NCBI GenBank assembly: GCA_964036045.1
Contig: OZ038382.1
Coordinates: forward strand, 109,204,578-109,268,577
DNA: 64,000 bases
Reading direction: 5' to 3'
Source of the DNA: Eutreptiella sp. 'Long Island Sound 2002'
Lineage: Eukaryota; Euglenozoa; Euglenophyceae; Eutreptiales; Eutreptiaceae
Part shown: positions 10,781 through 21,094 of the stretch, in pieces
Layout of the letters: each line of letters starts with the position of its first letter
How positions within the stretch are numbered: the first letter of the stretch is position 1
Program-made: the position numbers and the translations under genes
The notes under the pieces: model-generated
Told to the model about the DNA's origin: nothing
What the model saw: only the letters and a program-made list of their open reading frames with translations
Database searches by the model: none

Positions 10781-11997
10781 TTAGCGCTTGCGCAGACCAG
10801 ATGCACGGGGCTTCTTAGCACCTGTGTTAGCAGGCTGCTTGGCAGGGGCTGCAGCACCAGACTTGGCAGTGGCAGAGTTCTGTGACTGTGTGTTTCCACC
10901 CTGGGATGGTGAAAAATGATTCACAAACGTATTCATACCTTTGCCAGTAGGGGCAACAGTGCCTGAGGAGGAAGCTGGGGTGGCCTGAGCGCACTGCGTG
11001 CCACTGGGTGAGGGGGCAGGGGCAGTTTTGGGTTTCTTGTTTGGAGTGTGTGTCTCTGGTTGCGACTCTGCCTCCCCATCTTGCTCCTCAGGATCCTCAT
11101 CTACATACCTAACCCCCGAACAATCCACAGGAAAACCTGCCCCCAAGTCGTGGTACACATCCTCCCATGACTTGGGGGGGCACGTGTCGGCGTTGGTGAT
11201 ACCTGCTCTGATGAGCTGAACAAAATCATCCGGCACAACAGTCTCCTCACCCAAAAGGGCACACACAACATTACAGTCCTTGGAAAACCTGGTAGACATC
11301 ATGCTTGCAAAATACACAAATAGAGTCCCCAGCAAAAACCAGTTGCCTGCCCGTTCTTGGACCGGAACCAGGCTCAAAAGAAATGAGAACATTTCAACAG
11401 GCATCACAGACGACATGGGTCCTTCAGTAAAAGCCACATAACGGGGCAGCCTGTTATCAAAGGCAGTGGCAGAACAAATGGAAACCAGATGGGGCTAGAA
11501 GTGTACAGCGGGGTCTTGCTTGACAAATTGTAAAGTGCAACATCACACTGATACATATCCTCAGCCACAGTGGCCTTCAAAGCAGCAATGGTGGCTTTCA
11601 CATCAGCAGACTCACCTGCAATGAACACAGGCACACCGGACAAAAGCAGCTGCGCAACCAGGTTATGCAAACCAGCTGTATAGAGGCGGGGCACCTCAAT
11701 GACACAAGCAGCAAAGGGCAGTGAGCTAATGATACTGGGAACAGGGACTCCACAACGCATTGCCATCAGTTCCAAACGGCCTGACTCTGCAATGAGTTTG
11801 CCTGTGCTTGACTCAACGAGGGACTCCCTAGCACACTGGATACTGACCAGACCAGTATCAGATTTTTCGCAAACAGGCTTAGCAACAGGCTTCTGCAACA
11901 ATCCCCGCAACCCCTCATATTTGGGTTCCTTCCACAGAGGGGCCTTAATTACTGCTGACCACGGGGGCCAGGGGCGCCACGTGGATATAGTGGACAT
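10781..11997 (-). CDS. T1 accessory protein of unknown function, one frame change
   Basis: The open frame 11997-11404 (MSTISTWRP... to KTPLYTS) is followed by a second frame to 10781. The second frame's upstream sequence (LVSICSATAF, DNRLPRYVAFTEG) reads naturally as the continuation, so a one-base shift, a tiny intron or programmed frameshifting near 11485-11495 separates them. A TAG stop in the second frame lies just upstream. The combined product is about 400 residues: a globular N-terminal half, a hydrophobic segment (EMFSFLLSLVPVQ, WFLLGTLFVYF), an acidic patch (DEDPEEQDGE) and a Pro/Ala/Ser-rich tail with basic clusters (NKKPK and ASGLRKR at the end) that could direct nuclear import. 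It starts 115 bases after the transposase stop on the same strand. I recognise no family. The distantly related element T2 does not keep it. Confidence 0.6.
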
Positions 11998-12111
11998 GCC
12001 AACACAAGAGTTTCATAAGCACATATGTGGAGCCCTGTTGCGCATTTCTGTGCCTGTCTTGAGGTTCGTCTTCGACTAGCCCACTTGGGGCAAATTACAT
12101 AGCTACCAACA

Positions 12112-13752
12112 TCAAACAATAGCCATTGCCACGGATCTCTCAGTCGGCACACCACGCAAAACTTTCTCTCCCGGTTGGACAGGGGGAAGTGTCAGAAATA
12201 AATCAGACGACTGTTGGACACTAGTACAGGCAGTGTTGCGGTGACAGTGGGCTAAGAACCGACTCAGAAGAGCCTCACCCAGCTCCTCAGAGTGGATACA
12301 CCCTAGGGAGGCGGAATGCCACTGACTCCAAAACAAAAGAGCAATAGCGGTGGTTTTCACATACTCCGTGGTTAACTGTTCCTCGGGCTTTAGGATGTTC
12401 AGCATGAGCAGTAGGGACATCTCAAGTGCCTGCTTAGCAACAATACCGGAACCTGCCCCCCGTCCCTCCCAGTTGCACTCATGAACCAAAGTCCCAATGC
12501 TGAAAGCAGCTGGACAGTATGTGTACAGCAAAGCCTTAAGGGCTAATAACATACGCAAACCCTTGCGTTGAATGGGTGTCAAGTCCCGCTGGCTATTGAG
12601 CAGGGAAGTGACGCGCTCATCTAGTCTGCCTCTATTGGACGATGTGGCTAGCATGAATCCAAGCAACGTCTTCTCCATATGGATGACCTTGACCTTGCGA
12701 GGGAGGATAGACCCAACCTGAAGGCTATTCCCCTGCTCCAAAAACTTAATGAACGGCAGGAACGCCCGGTACATCAATTCAACGCAGTAATTATAGCTAT
12801 GCCATACTCCATACACCAAAGGAAAACCCAACAGTAATTGTGGTACATTCCAGGGAACATAAGCGGCACCATAACACAGCTTAAGTAGGGCAAAGTGTAT
12901 TTTCATGTCCACAAGCAGTGGAACACAGTGTCTGGTGCGGTGTTCCACACTTGACAAATCAACCACGAGTTGCAAAAGCTCTTTGTGTGTGCCGGAGCGG
13001 GGCTCAGACAGGAAAAAGGGTCTCCAGTTGAGGGAACGAACATTTTTTCTGGCAATATCCAAAGGAGCACGAACCCAAACTCTCTGAATACCTTGGTTGG
13101 CAACATCAATGAGATCAAACAATGCTCTATGTGAGCGAAAGATGTCATCTGCAACCTTTGGTACCCTGGCCTCAATTTCGGCCAGCTCCGGCAGACCCCG
13201 GTATGCAGGTAGGGCAGTAGTGTGCAAAACAGCAACAGCTGTACAGTTTAGGGTTAAGTCGGGTGAATGGGGATCAGCTCCCGGCCTGTAACGCCTCAGG
13301 TTATCAAACCATATACAAACTTGCCTACAGTGCATGGTGTTCCACAAGTTGTGTGCTGCTAGTCCAGCACGATGGTGAATGGACTCCTGCTTACTGTTAC
13401 ACTGACCAAGGACTCCTACCTTACGGCGTTGGCGGCAGGACATAATACCCCAGTTGTAACCATACCCACAGTTAGAGTATGGGAGGGCCAAACGACGCAG
13501 CAGGCAGTATAGGGCATGGAACTGTGACAAAAATGTCCTGTACCATCGTGGGGGCTTCTTCATAGTGGCGGCGGCCTTCAACTGTGTCAGGGAGTGCCGG
13601 CTCCTGCGATTCTTCCGCAACAAGAGGCAGAATTGCAAAAGCTTTTGCAGAGTCCCACCACGTAATGCATTTCGCAACAGCCCTTTGGCTGTAGTAGCAA
13701 AAACACCAGTAACTGCAGCATGTACAACATTGACAGTAATAGCAGAAGACAT
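12112..13752 (-). CDS. T1 transposase-like protein, 546 residues
   Basis: The intact minus-strand frame starts at the ATG at 13752, 72 bases from the nearest palindrome, and ends in TGA at 12112-12114. The N-terminus is basic with a Cys-bearing segment (residues about 40-145). Comparison with the T2 protein shows conserved blocks: IWFDN with PHSPDLTLN (about 147-169), NWRPFF (242-247), PLLVDMKIHFALL (278-290), VPWNV, GVWHSYNYCVELMYRAF (315-331), IKFLE and HMEKTLLG. Asp150, Asp282 and Glu325 are conserved in both and make a plausible D-D-E triad (spacing 132 and 43). It would cut and join the element ends in the nucleus. The family assignment is open; the sequence is not clearly hAT, CACTA or Mutator. 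Identity as transposase is inferred from being the conserved gene of a mobile element. Confidence 0.75.
   Translation of the reverse strand: MSSAITVNVVHAAVTGVFATTAKGLLRNALRGGTLQKLLQFCLLLRKNRRSRHSLTQLKAAATMKKPPRWYRTFLSQFHALYCLLRRLALPYSNCGYGYNWGIMSCRQRRKVGVLGQCNSKQESIHHRAGLAAHNLWNTMHCRQVCIWFDNLRRYRPGADPHSPDLTLNCTAVAVLHTTALPAYRGLPELAEIEARVPKVADDIFRSHRALFDLIDVANQGIQRVWVRAPLDIARKNVRSLNWRPFFLSEPRSGTHKELLQLVVDLSSVEHRTRHCVPLLVDMKIHFALLKLCYGAAYVPWNVPQLLLGFPLVYGVWHSYNYCVELMYRAFLPFIKFLEQGNSLQVGSILPRKVKVIHMEKTLLGFMLATSSNRGRLDERVTSLLNSQRDLTPIQRKGLRMLLALKALLYTYCPAAFSIGTLVHECNWEGRGAGSGIVAKQALEMSLLLMLNILKPEEQLTTEYVKTTAIALLFWSQWHSASLGCIHSEELGEALLSRFLAHCHRNTACTSVQQSSDLFLTLPPVQPGEKVLRGVPTERSVAMAIV
13166..13185. 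promoter_or_regulatory. Palindrome-like site inside the T1 transposase gene
   Basis: CTGGCCTCAATTTCGGCCAG differs from the 20-bp palindrome at two positions and encodes part of ELAEIEA. It could be a decayed or coding-constrained binding site, or chance. Confidence 0.4.
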
Positions 13753-13823
13753 TAATGCTGCGACAAGAAAACAGTTATGTAGGAGTGTATGGTGTAATAC
13801 TCATGAACAACGACAATTGCAAG

Positions 13824-14124
13824 CTGGCCGAAATTTCGGCCAGGTGTGTTCGAAAGGGAAATAATTGCTTAAATGTTCAAAAATAGGAAAAGCTGGCCGA
13901 AATTTCGGCCAGCCCGCCCAAAAACCAGAATATAAGTGCTTGAATAGTGAACAGACCAAAAAGCTGGCCGAAATTTCGGCTAGCCCTAAGAAAAATGAAA
14001 ATAATCATGCCTATTCACCAGGAAACCAAAAAGCTGGCCGAAATTTCGGCCAGAAGGGTCAAAAACCGCATATACACATAGTTGTTTGCAATGTTACCCA
14101 AAACCTGGCCGAAATTTCGGCCAG
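13824..14124. promoter_or_regulatory. T1 right cluster of 20-bp palindromes (5 copies), upstream of transposase
   Basis: Copies start at 13824, 13893, 13964 (one mismatch), 14034 and 14105, spaced about 69-71 bases, so seven helical turns apart and on the same face of DNA. They lie between the right TIR and the transposase ATG at 13752. They could serve both as transposase binding sites and as an autoregulatory operator over the promoter. The arrangement is seen; the function is inferred. Confidence 0.8.
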
Positions 14125-14307
14125 CTTCAGAAAAACGTCAAATACAACACACTAGAAGACGGGGATACACAAGGCTAACATATCAACACGTATTTCAACG
14201 GGTGTCACACAGCTCTGCCAACAACTTTGGTCACATAGGTCAAATAACATACTCAAAGTAGAAATGTAGAATATTGTCCAATCGCGCGTATACGGGGTCC
14301 TAGAGGG

Positions 14308-14329
14308 TGGGCAACTTGTGACGCCTAAG
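14308..14329 (-). repeat. T1 right terminal inverted repeat
   Basis: Ends GGCAACTTGTGACGCCTAAG, the inverted match of the left TIR, and is followed by the TGCCT target duplicate at 14330-14334. Confidence 0.93.
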
Positions 14330-17300
14330 TGCCTTGGGGCAGTGCACAGTGCAACTCGTGCAATGCATTGCCGCACTGCCTGGGGGTAATGGGCAGTGGA
14401 ATTGCTGCAATGCACCGCCTCACTCCTTGGGAGCAATGGGCAGTGGAACTGTTGCAACACACTGCCTCACTGACTGGGGGCTTTTGCAACGCAACGCCTC
14501 ATTGCCTGGCGGCATTGGGCAGTTCAACTCATGCAATGCACTGCCTCACTGACTGGGGAAAGAGGGCATGCCACTCCTGCAAACACTGCCTCACTGCCTT
14601 GGGGCAGTGGGCAGTGGAACTGGTGCAAAACACTGCTTCACTGCCTGAGGGCAATGGGAAGTGCAACTCCTGCAATGTATTGCCTCAATGCCTGGGCCCA
14701 ATGGGCAGTGGAACTGTTGCAACACACTGCCTCACTGTGTGGGGGCTTTTGCAACGTAACGCCTCACTGCCTGGCGGCATTGGGCAGTTCGGCTCTTGCA
14801 ATGCATAGCCTCACTGACTCTGGGCAGAGAGTAGTGCCACTCCGGCAAACACTACCTCACTGCCTTGGGGCAGTGGGCAATGCAACTCCTGCAATGCACG
14901 CAATACTCTCGCAATACATTGCCACACTGTCTGAGGGCAGTGGGCAGTGGGACTCCTACAATGCACTGTCTCACTGCCAGGGGGCAATGGGCAGTGGAAC
15001 TATTGTAACACACTGCCTCACTGTCTGGGGGCAGTGGGCAGTGCTACTCCTGCAATACACTGCCTCAATGCTTGGGGGCAATGGGCAGTGGAACTCATGC
15101 AAGACACTGCCTCACTGCCTTGGGGCAGTGGGCATTGCAACTCCTGCAATGCACTGCATCACTGCCTAGGGGCAGTGGGCATTGGAACTCCTGCAACGCA
15201 CTTCGTGGATGCCCAGGGGCAGCGGGCAATGGAGCCCCAGCAACAAACTGCCTCACTACCTTTGGGCAGTGGACAGTGGGACTCCTGCAACACACTCCCT
15301 CACCTCCTCGGAGCAGCGGGTAGTGCAACTTCTGCGACACACCGCCCCATTGCCTGGGGGCATTGGGCGTTGCAACTCCTGCAAGGCACTGTCTCATCGC
15401 CTGGGGGCCGTGGGCAGTGTAACTGCTATAATGCACGGCCTCATTGCCTGGAGGCAGTGCTACTCGTGCAATACACTGCCTCACTGCCTGGGGGCGTGGG
15501 CAGTAGAACTTGTGCAATACACTGCCTCGCTGCTTGGGGGCAATGGGCAACGGAACTCCTGCAACACAGTGCCACACTGTCTGGGGGAAGTGGGCAGTGG
15601 AACTCCTGCAATACACTTCCACACTGTTTGGGGGCAGTGGGCAGTGGAACTCGTGCAATGCACTGCCTCACTGCCTGGGGGCGGTGGGCAGCGGCCTCTT
15701 GCAATACACTCTTGCAATACACTGCCTCCGTGCGTGGTGGTAGTGGGCACTGCAACTCCTACAACGCACTGCCTCAATGCCCGGGGGCAGTGGGCAGTGC
15801 AACTTCTGCAATGCACTGCCTCACTGCCTGGGGGCCGTGGGCAGTGGAACCCTTGCAACGCATGGGCTCATTGTATAGGGGCAGTGGGCGGTGGAACTCC
15901 TGCAACACACAGCCTCACTGCCTGGGGGCAGTGGGCAAGGAACTTCTGCAATGCACTGCCTCACTGCCTGGGGGCGGTAGGCAGCGGCCTCCTGCAATAC
16001 ACTCTTGCAATACACTGCCTCCGTGCGTGGTGGTAGTGGGCAGTGCAACTCCTGCAACGCACTGCCTCAATGCCCGGGGGCAGTGGGCAGTGCAACTTCT
16101 GCAATGCACTGCCTCACTGCCTGGGGGCCGTGGGCAGTGGAACCCTTGCAACGCATGGGCTCATTGTATAGGGGCAGTGGGCGGTGGAACTCCTGCAACA
16201 CACAGCCTCACTGCCTGGGGGCAGTGGGCAAGGAACTTCTGCAATGCACTGCCTCACTGCCTGGGGGCGGTAGGCAGCGGCCTCTTGCAATACACTCTTG
16301 CAATACACTGCCTCCGTGCGTGGTGGTAGTGGGCAGTGCAACTCCTGCAACGCACTGCCTCAATGCCCGGGGGCAGTGGGCAGTGCAACTCCTGCAATGC
16401 ACTGCCTCACTGCCTGGGGGCCGTGGGCAGTGGATCCCTTGCAACGCATGGGCTCATTGTATAGGGGCAATGGGCGGTGGAACTCTTGCAACACAGAGCC
16501 TCACTGCCTGGGGCCAGTGGGCAAGGAACTCCTGCAATGCACTTCCTCACTGCCTGAGGTCAGTGGGCAGTGCAACTCTTGCAACGCAGTGCCGCAGTGT
16601 GCAGGGGCACCGGGCGTGGCAGCTGCTGCAATGCACTGCCTCAGCGCCCGGGGGCATTGGGCACTGGAACTGGTGCAATACACGGCCTCATTTCTTGGAG
16701 GTAGTGGGCAGTGGAACTGCTGCAACACATTGCCTCACTGCCTGGGGGCACTGTGTAGTGCAACTCGTGCAACACACTGCCTCCCTGCTGGGGGGCAGTG
16801 GGCAGTGCACTCCTGGAATGCGTTGCCTCACTGCATCGGGGTAGTGGGCGGTTGGAATGTTGCAATGCACTGCCTCACTGCCCGGGGGCACTGGGCAGCG
16901 GCACTTCTGCAACACACCGCCTCATTGCCTACGGGTAGTGGGCCCTGCAACTCCCGCAATACACTGCCTCATTGCCTGGGGGCGGTGGGCAGTGGAACTT
17001 TTGCAATGCTCCGCCTCACCGCCTGGGGGAAGTGGCAAGTGCAACTCCTGCAACACACGGCCTCAGTGCCTAGGGGCAGTGCGCAGTGCAACCCCTAAAA
17101 TACTCAGTGCCTGGGGACAATGGCAGTGCAACCCCTAAAACACATTAACTCACTGCCTGGGGGCAGTGGGCAGTTGGACTCTTGCACTGTACTACCTCTC
17201 TGCCCGGGGGCAAAGCGCAATGCAACTCGTGCAACGCACCGCCTCATCGCCTAGAGGCAGGGGGCCGTGCAACTGTTGCAATACACTACCTCATTGCTTG

Positions 17301-17450
17301 GGGGCAGTGGGCACTGCAACTTCTGTATTGCACTGCCACATCGCCTTGGGGCTATGGGCGGTGGATCTTCTGCCACGCACCGCCTCGCTGCCTGGGGGCG
17401 GGAAGCAGTGCAACTGCTGCGATACATTGCCTCACTGCTTGGGCGTAGTG
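14330..17450. repeat. Minisatellite A, right part (48-bp unit, with 293-bp higher-order repeat)
   Basis: The same 48-bp unit as at 9137-9990 continues with many variants. Between about 15600 and 16450 a block of about 293 bp (six units plus five bases, marked by a doubled CTTGCAATACACT and by CCGTGCGTGGTGGTAGTGGG) is repeated nearly identically three times, a recent unequal-exchange product. Open frames on both strands (up to 460 codons at 14947-16329) are by-products of the repeat period. Confidence 0.95.
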
Positions 17451-17454
17451 GGCT

Positions 17455-17890
17455 ACTCCCGAAGCACGGGCACACCAGCCTGGGGTGACCGGGAGTCTCG
17501 CCTAGGCGGTGGTCGGTGCTCAAAAGGGGGCGTGCGCAGGGCAACAACTCCCAAAGCCCCCCGCGGCCCGCAAACGCGGCCGGATGTGCACTGCATGCAT
17601 GGTGGGCCGCTATGGAGAGTCGTCGGGACAGCCATCACGCGTCCCGAAGGCCGACTGTGAGGCTCAAGATCGACCCTAAAATCAAATGAAATCAAATCCC
17701 TGCCCCCACGCTAGTGTGCCGGTGCCTTGGGAGCTGCTACCCCCCACAAGCCCCCCTGGACGCGCCGACCACCGCATGGGCACGACTCCCCGTCCCCCAC
17801 ACGCTGATGCGCCCGGGCCTTGGGGGTTGATGCCCCCCGTAAACCCTCCTTGAGCGCCAACCACCGCCTGGGCACGACTCCCCGCCCCCC
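17455..17890. repeat. Minisatellite E monomers in inverted arrangement
   Basis: A monomer resembling the 94-bp repeat of 43.2-48.1 kb lies on the + strand at about 17460-17560 (GGGCACACCAGCCTGGGG, CGGTGGTCGGTGC). Two or more lie in the opposite orientation at about 17700-17890 (GCACGACTCCCCG, GCGCCAACCACCGCC). They flank about 140 bp of unrelated sequence. There is no gene. Confidence 0.7.
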
Positions 17891-18045
17891 GAGGCTTGTA
17901 TAGGAGTGTCGCAAAAGCTACAGCCGGGCCGCAGCGCACGCACCGCCAATGGTGCACCCGGCATATTGTTACACCTCTGGCTCTACTGCTGCTGTGCAGC
18001 CAACAAGCCTCACAGCGGGTGGCGGTTTGGTCTATGCAACAGGTC

Positions 18046-18280
18046 TATTTTTTGGTGTTTTTTGGTGTTTTTTGGTGTTTTTTTGATGTTTTTTGGTGTC
18101 TTTTGGATGTTTTTTGGCTACTTGTTGTGCCCATTTGCACCCAAAAAGGATTTTTTTCATGGTTTGTTGGGGGTTGGGGGGTGGGTAGGCCTGGGGGCAG
18201 TGGACGTCACACCATTGGATGCGTGGATTCTTTTGGTTTTTTCTGGAAATTTGGGTGTTTTTTGGTTTTTTGGACAGCAC
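18046..18280 (+). repeat. T-rich decamer array GGTGTTTTTT, left side of hAT-like element
   Basis: Four near-perfect decamers followed by degenerate ones (GATGTTTTTT, GGTGTCTTTT). A second patch lies at about 18231-18278. The inverted counterpart is at 22397-22455. Confidence 0.8.
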
Positions 18281-18560
18281 AAGATGCTGCAGCAGCTTGT
18301 TTGGTGTCATGTTTGTCCTGGTGCACTAGATGTAGTTCCTGAATGGTTGTTTTTATGTCAACCTGCCTTTTGCAATTCTGTAATTCATATACCAAACCCT
18401 CCGGCCCTGCACGAGACTACAAAAACATGCACTGAACAAATCATAACGCCGAGCCTTCTCATTATGTAAACACGGTTTACATCAGCGCACTTGCGCATCG
18501 ATGACGGCGTCCATTGGGCTGGCTCCAAGCCATGCACCCGTTCTTGATTGCGGTCAGTGT

Positions 18561-18917
18561 TCAGAAATCAGGTGGCCACTCGCTCCCCTCCCGCTCTCGC
18601 ACCTCAGCACTGTCGTGCTCCTGCCCCGGGCAAAAATTTGCCTCCCCCCCCAACTGCTCGCTATCGCTAATAGGTTGCGGGTCAGTTTTGCTATCGCCAA
18701 TAGGTTGCGGGTTAGTTTTGCGTCTCTTCACAACTGGCTGCGGACGATGGTCTTGACAGTCCACTGATTGAACGTCCCCTCCGTCCATGTCTGCAGATTG
18801 ATTCTGATCTTCACACAGGTCTGCACACACACGGAAGGAACAGTCGGAAACTTGTCTGACACTGCCTACCTCTGGGCCGGGGCACGATACACGAACTGCA
18901 AACAGACGGGCACGCAC
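18561..18917 (-). pseudogene. Possible C-terminal exon of the hAT-like gene
   Basis: This frame stays open for about 118 codons after the 177-bp repeat array. It has an acidic/polar sequence with a basic cluster (VVKRRKTNPQP) and two near-identical GDSKTDPQPI/ISDSEQ blocks, ending EWPPDF and stop. The composition suggests a disordered nuclear tail. Whether it is spliced to the upstream exons cannot be told. Confidence 0.35.
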
Positions 18918-18984
18918 TGTGAGGCATGTTTCTAGCTGGTTTTTTCTGTCGCTTCAGCCACCGGGCGCGATACACTGACGTACT

Positions 18985-20330
18985 GATTTTACTAGGGGGG
19001 GGGGGGGGCAGTGGGTGAACAAACCTTGCGATACTTGGTCTGCCGCACCGCCATGTTCTTGATTCTGGCTGTGACCTGCGCATACATCTGCATACAACCA
19101 GGCACGCACAGTGACACAGTGACACTGTTTTCAGCCACCAAGCGCGATACACTGAGTTACTGATTTTTCTGGAGGGGGGGGGGGGGGGTGAACAAACCTT
19201 GCGATACTTGGTCTGCCGCACCGCCATGTTCTTGATTTTGGCTGTGACCTGCTCGTACATCTGCAGACAACCAGGCACGCATAGTGACACAATGACACTG
19301 TTTTCAGCCACCAAGCGCGATACACTGACGTACCGATTTTTCTGGGGGGGGGAGGGGGGCAGTGGGTGAACCAACCTTGCGATACTTGGTCTGCCGCAGC
19401 GCCATGTTCTTGATTCTGGTTGTGACCTACGCGTACATCTGCATACAACCAGGCACGCACAGTGACACAGTGACGCTGTTTTCAGCCACCAGGCGCGATA
19501 CACTGAGTTACTGATTTTTCTGGGGTGGGGGGGGGGGGCAGTGGGTGAACAAACCTTGCGATACTTGGTCTGCCACACCGCCATGTTCTTGATTCTGGCT
19601 GTGACCTGCGCGTACATCTGCAAACAACCAGGCACGCACAGTGACACAGTGACGCTGTTTTCAGCCACCAAGCGCGATACACTGAGTTACTGATTTTTCT
19701 GGAGGGGGCGGGGGGGGGGGTGGGTGAACAAACCTTGCGATACTTGGTCTGCCGCACCGCCATGTTCTTGATTTTGGCTGTGACGTGCTCGTACATCTGC
19801 AGACAACCAGGCACGCATAGTGACACAGTGACGCTGTTTTCAGCCACCAGGCGCGATACACTGACGTACCGATTTTTCTGGGAGGGGGGGGGGGCAGTGG
19901 GTGAACAAACCTTGCGATACTTGGTCTGCCGCACCGCCATGTTCTTGATTCTGGCTGTGACCTGCGCGTACATCTGCAGACAACCAGGCACGCACAGTGA
20001 CACAGCAACGCTGTTTTCAGCCACCAAGCGCGATACACTGAGGAACTGATTTTTCTGGAGGGGGGGGGAGGGGGGGGGGGGGGGGACAAACCTTGCGATA
20101 CTTGGTCTGCCGCACCGCCATGTTCTTGATTTTGGCTGTGACCTGCTCGTACATCTGCAGACAACCAGGCACGCACAGTGACACAGTGACGCTGTTTTCA
20201 GCCACCAGTCGCGATACACTGAGTTACTGATTTTTGTGGGGTGGGGGGGCAGTGGGTGAACAGACCTTGCGATACTTGGTCTGCCGCAGCACCATGCTCT
20301 TGATTCTGGGACGTGTAGTAGTGCCGAATT
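18985..20330 (-). repeat. Eight tandem 177-bp units, each containing an exon-like core
   Basis: Units recur at about 19034, 19206, 19384, 19563, 19741, 19918, 20099 and 20274 (start of TTGGTCTGCCGC). On the minus strand each contains TCTGCAG followed by a 63-base open core (for example 19025-19087) encoding MYAQVTARIKNMAV and RQTKYRK, and then AAG followed by GTTTGT, a good donor. Between cores lies about 114 bases with a C-run that would act as a polypyrimidine tract. Unit and core lengths are both multiples of three, so any number of cores can be spliced in without changing frame. The last unit is fused to the catalytic exon ending RQTKYRK. An alternative acceptor would extend each exon upstream (LVAENSVTVSLCVPGCLQ). 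Confidence 0.8.
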
Positions 20331-20985
20331 GCCGGGGAGGCCTCGGCCAGCAGCTTTGCGCTCCCGAAAAACGGCGCAGCGCAAAACGCGCGCACACCAT
20401 TGTGGGGTACGTGCGGATGAAAAAGCGGACGGCTCTGGCGGCTAAGGCGCCCCACCGGCGTTGACATAGGACACCAGACTTTAGCAGGGTCGTGCGCAGT
20501 GCATCGCACATGGTGCGCAGGACACCAAGACGGGCAAGAGCATGGTTCCAGTGCAAGGCAATAGCCTGCATCCCGTCGGCAACGATATCCAGGAAACCAT
20601 AATTGCCAGCAGCCATAGCATCACGGAAGGCTAGGTCTGCTCTATGGCAATTCGCGTGGAAGGGCACCACGACACTGAAGCCGAGTAATTCAGTTTGCAG
20701 CGACCTCAAGCGTCCGAAGACGCCGGTGTTCGCGCCCTGCATGACGTCGGCTCCATCTGCACAGTACCAAAATAGGCGAGCAACCCATTCCTCAACGGGA
20801 GCACACGCCCGGAGGAGTGCACGCTTGTATGAAGCCACAATGGCACCGGCGTCCCCGCTCTTCAGATACTCACATCCTAGGTACGAGGTGGTCACCAGAC
20901 CATTCCGGACAGTGCGCGTGTACAACAGCTCCTCCTTACGTGCACCCCTGTCCGTGCAGAGTCCGATGCCAATCCGAAGAATTGG
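20224..20985 (-). pseudogene. hAT-like transposase catalytic segment
   Basis: The frame contains RIGIGLCTDRGARKEELLY followed by GLVTTSYLGC, resembling the hAT region around the first catalytic Asp. It goes on to YCADGADVMQGANTGVFGRL and then VVPFHANCHRADLAFRDA, the familiar D-G-A-x-x-M-x-G ... H-C-x-x-H-x-x-x-L block of hAT-derived proteins (compare the C17orf113/ZNF862 type). It ends at RQTKYRK followed by a GT donor, the same exon end as in the tandem 177-bp units. It is annotated as a pseudogene because upstream parts change frame. It could also be a functional multi-exon gene. The Trp/Glu-containing C-terminal dimerisation region was not recognised. Confidence 0.6.
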
Positions 20986-21094
20986 CTGGCCATGATGGCA
21001 GCACCCTAGTCTGCGCGGTATGGGGCAGCAATGGCATGCAGAATGGTGACGGACGCGGTCTGTCCGTGATATGAGGGAGTGATGGAGCCCTCTG

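Larger units (their letters stand above)
9991..14329 (-). mobile_element. DNA transposon T1, complete copy with TIRs and target duplication
   Basis: The element is bounded by 22-bp perfect terminal inverted repeats (9991-10012 and 14308-14329) and flanked by the direct repeat TGCCT (9986-9990 and 14330-14334) inside minisatellite A. It carries two minus-strand genes and eight copies of the palindrome CTGGCCGAAATTTCGGCCAG (two with single changes) arranged as three near the left end and five near the right end. It is more AT-rich than its surroundings. A 1,348-bp deletion derivative lies at 34585-35932. I cannot place it in a named superfamily. A 5-bp duplication is not typical of hAT (8), Mutator (about 9) or PIF (3). 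Confidence 0.9.

Noticed and set aside
10418-14124. GGCCGAAATTTCGGCC palindromes as ordinary host transcription-factor sites or rho-independent terminators
   Set aside because: In this window they are confined to T1 and its derivative, in ordered clusters near the ends, and lack a terminator T-tract.
14947-16329. 460-codon Cys/Trp-rich frame in minisatellite A
   Set aside because: Pure 16-residue periodicity from the 48-bp unit, with other frames and the opposite strand also open.
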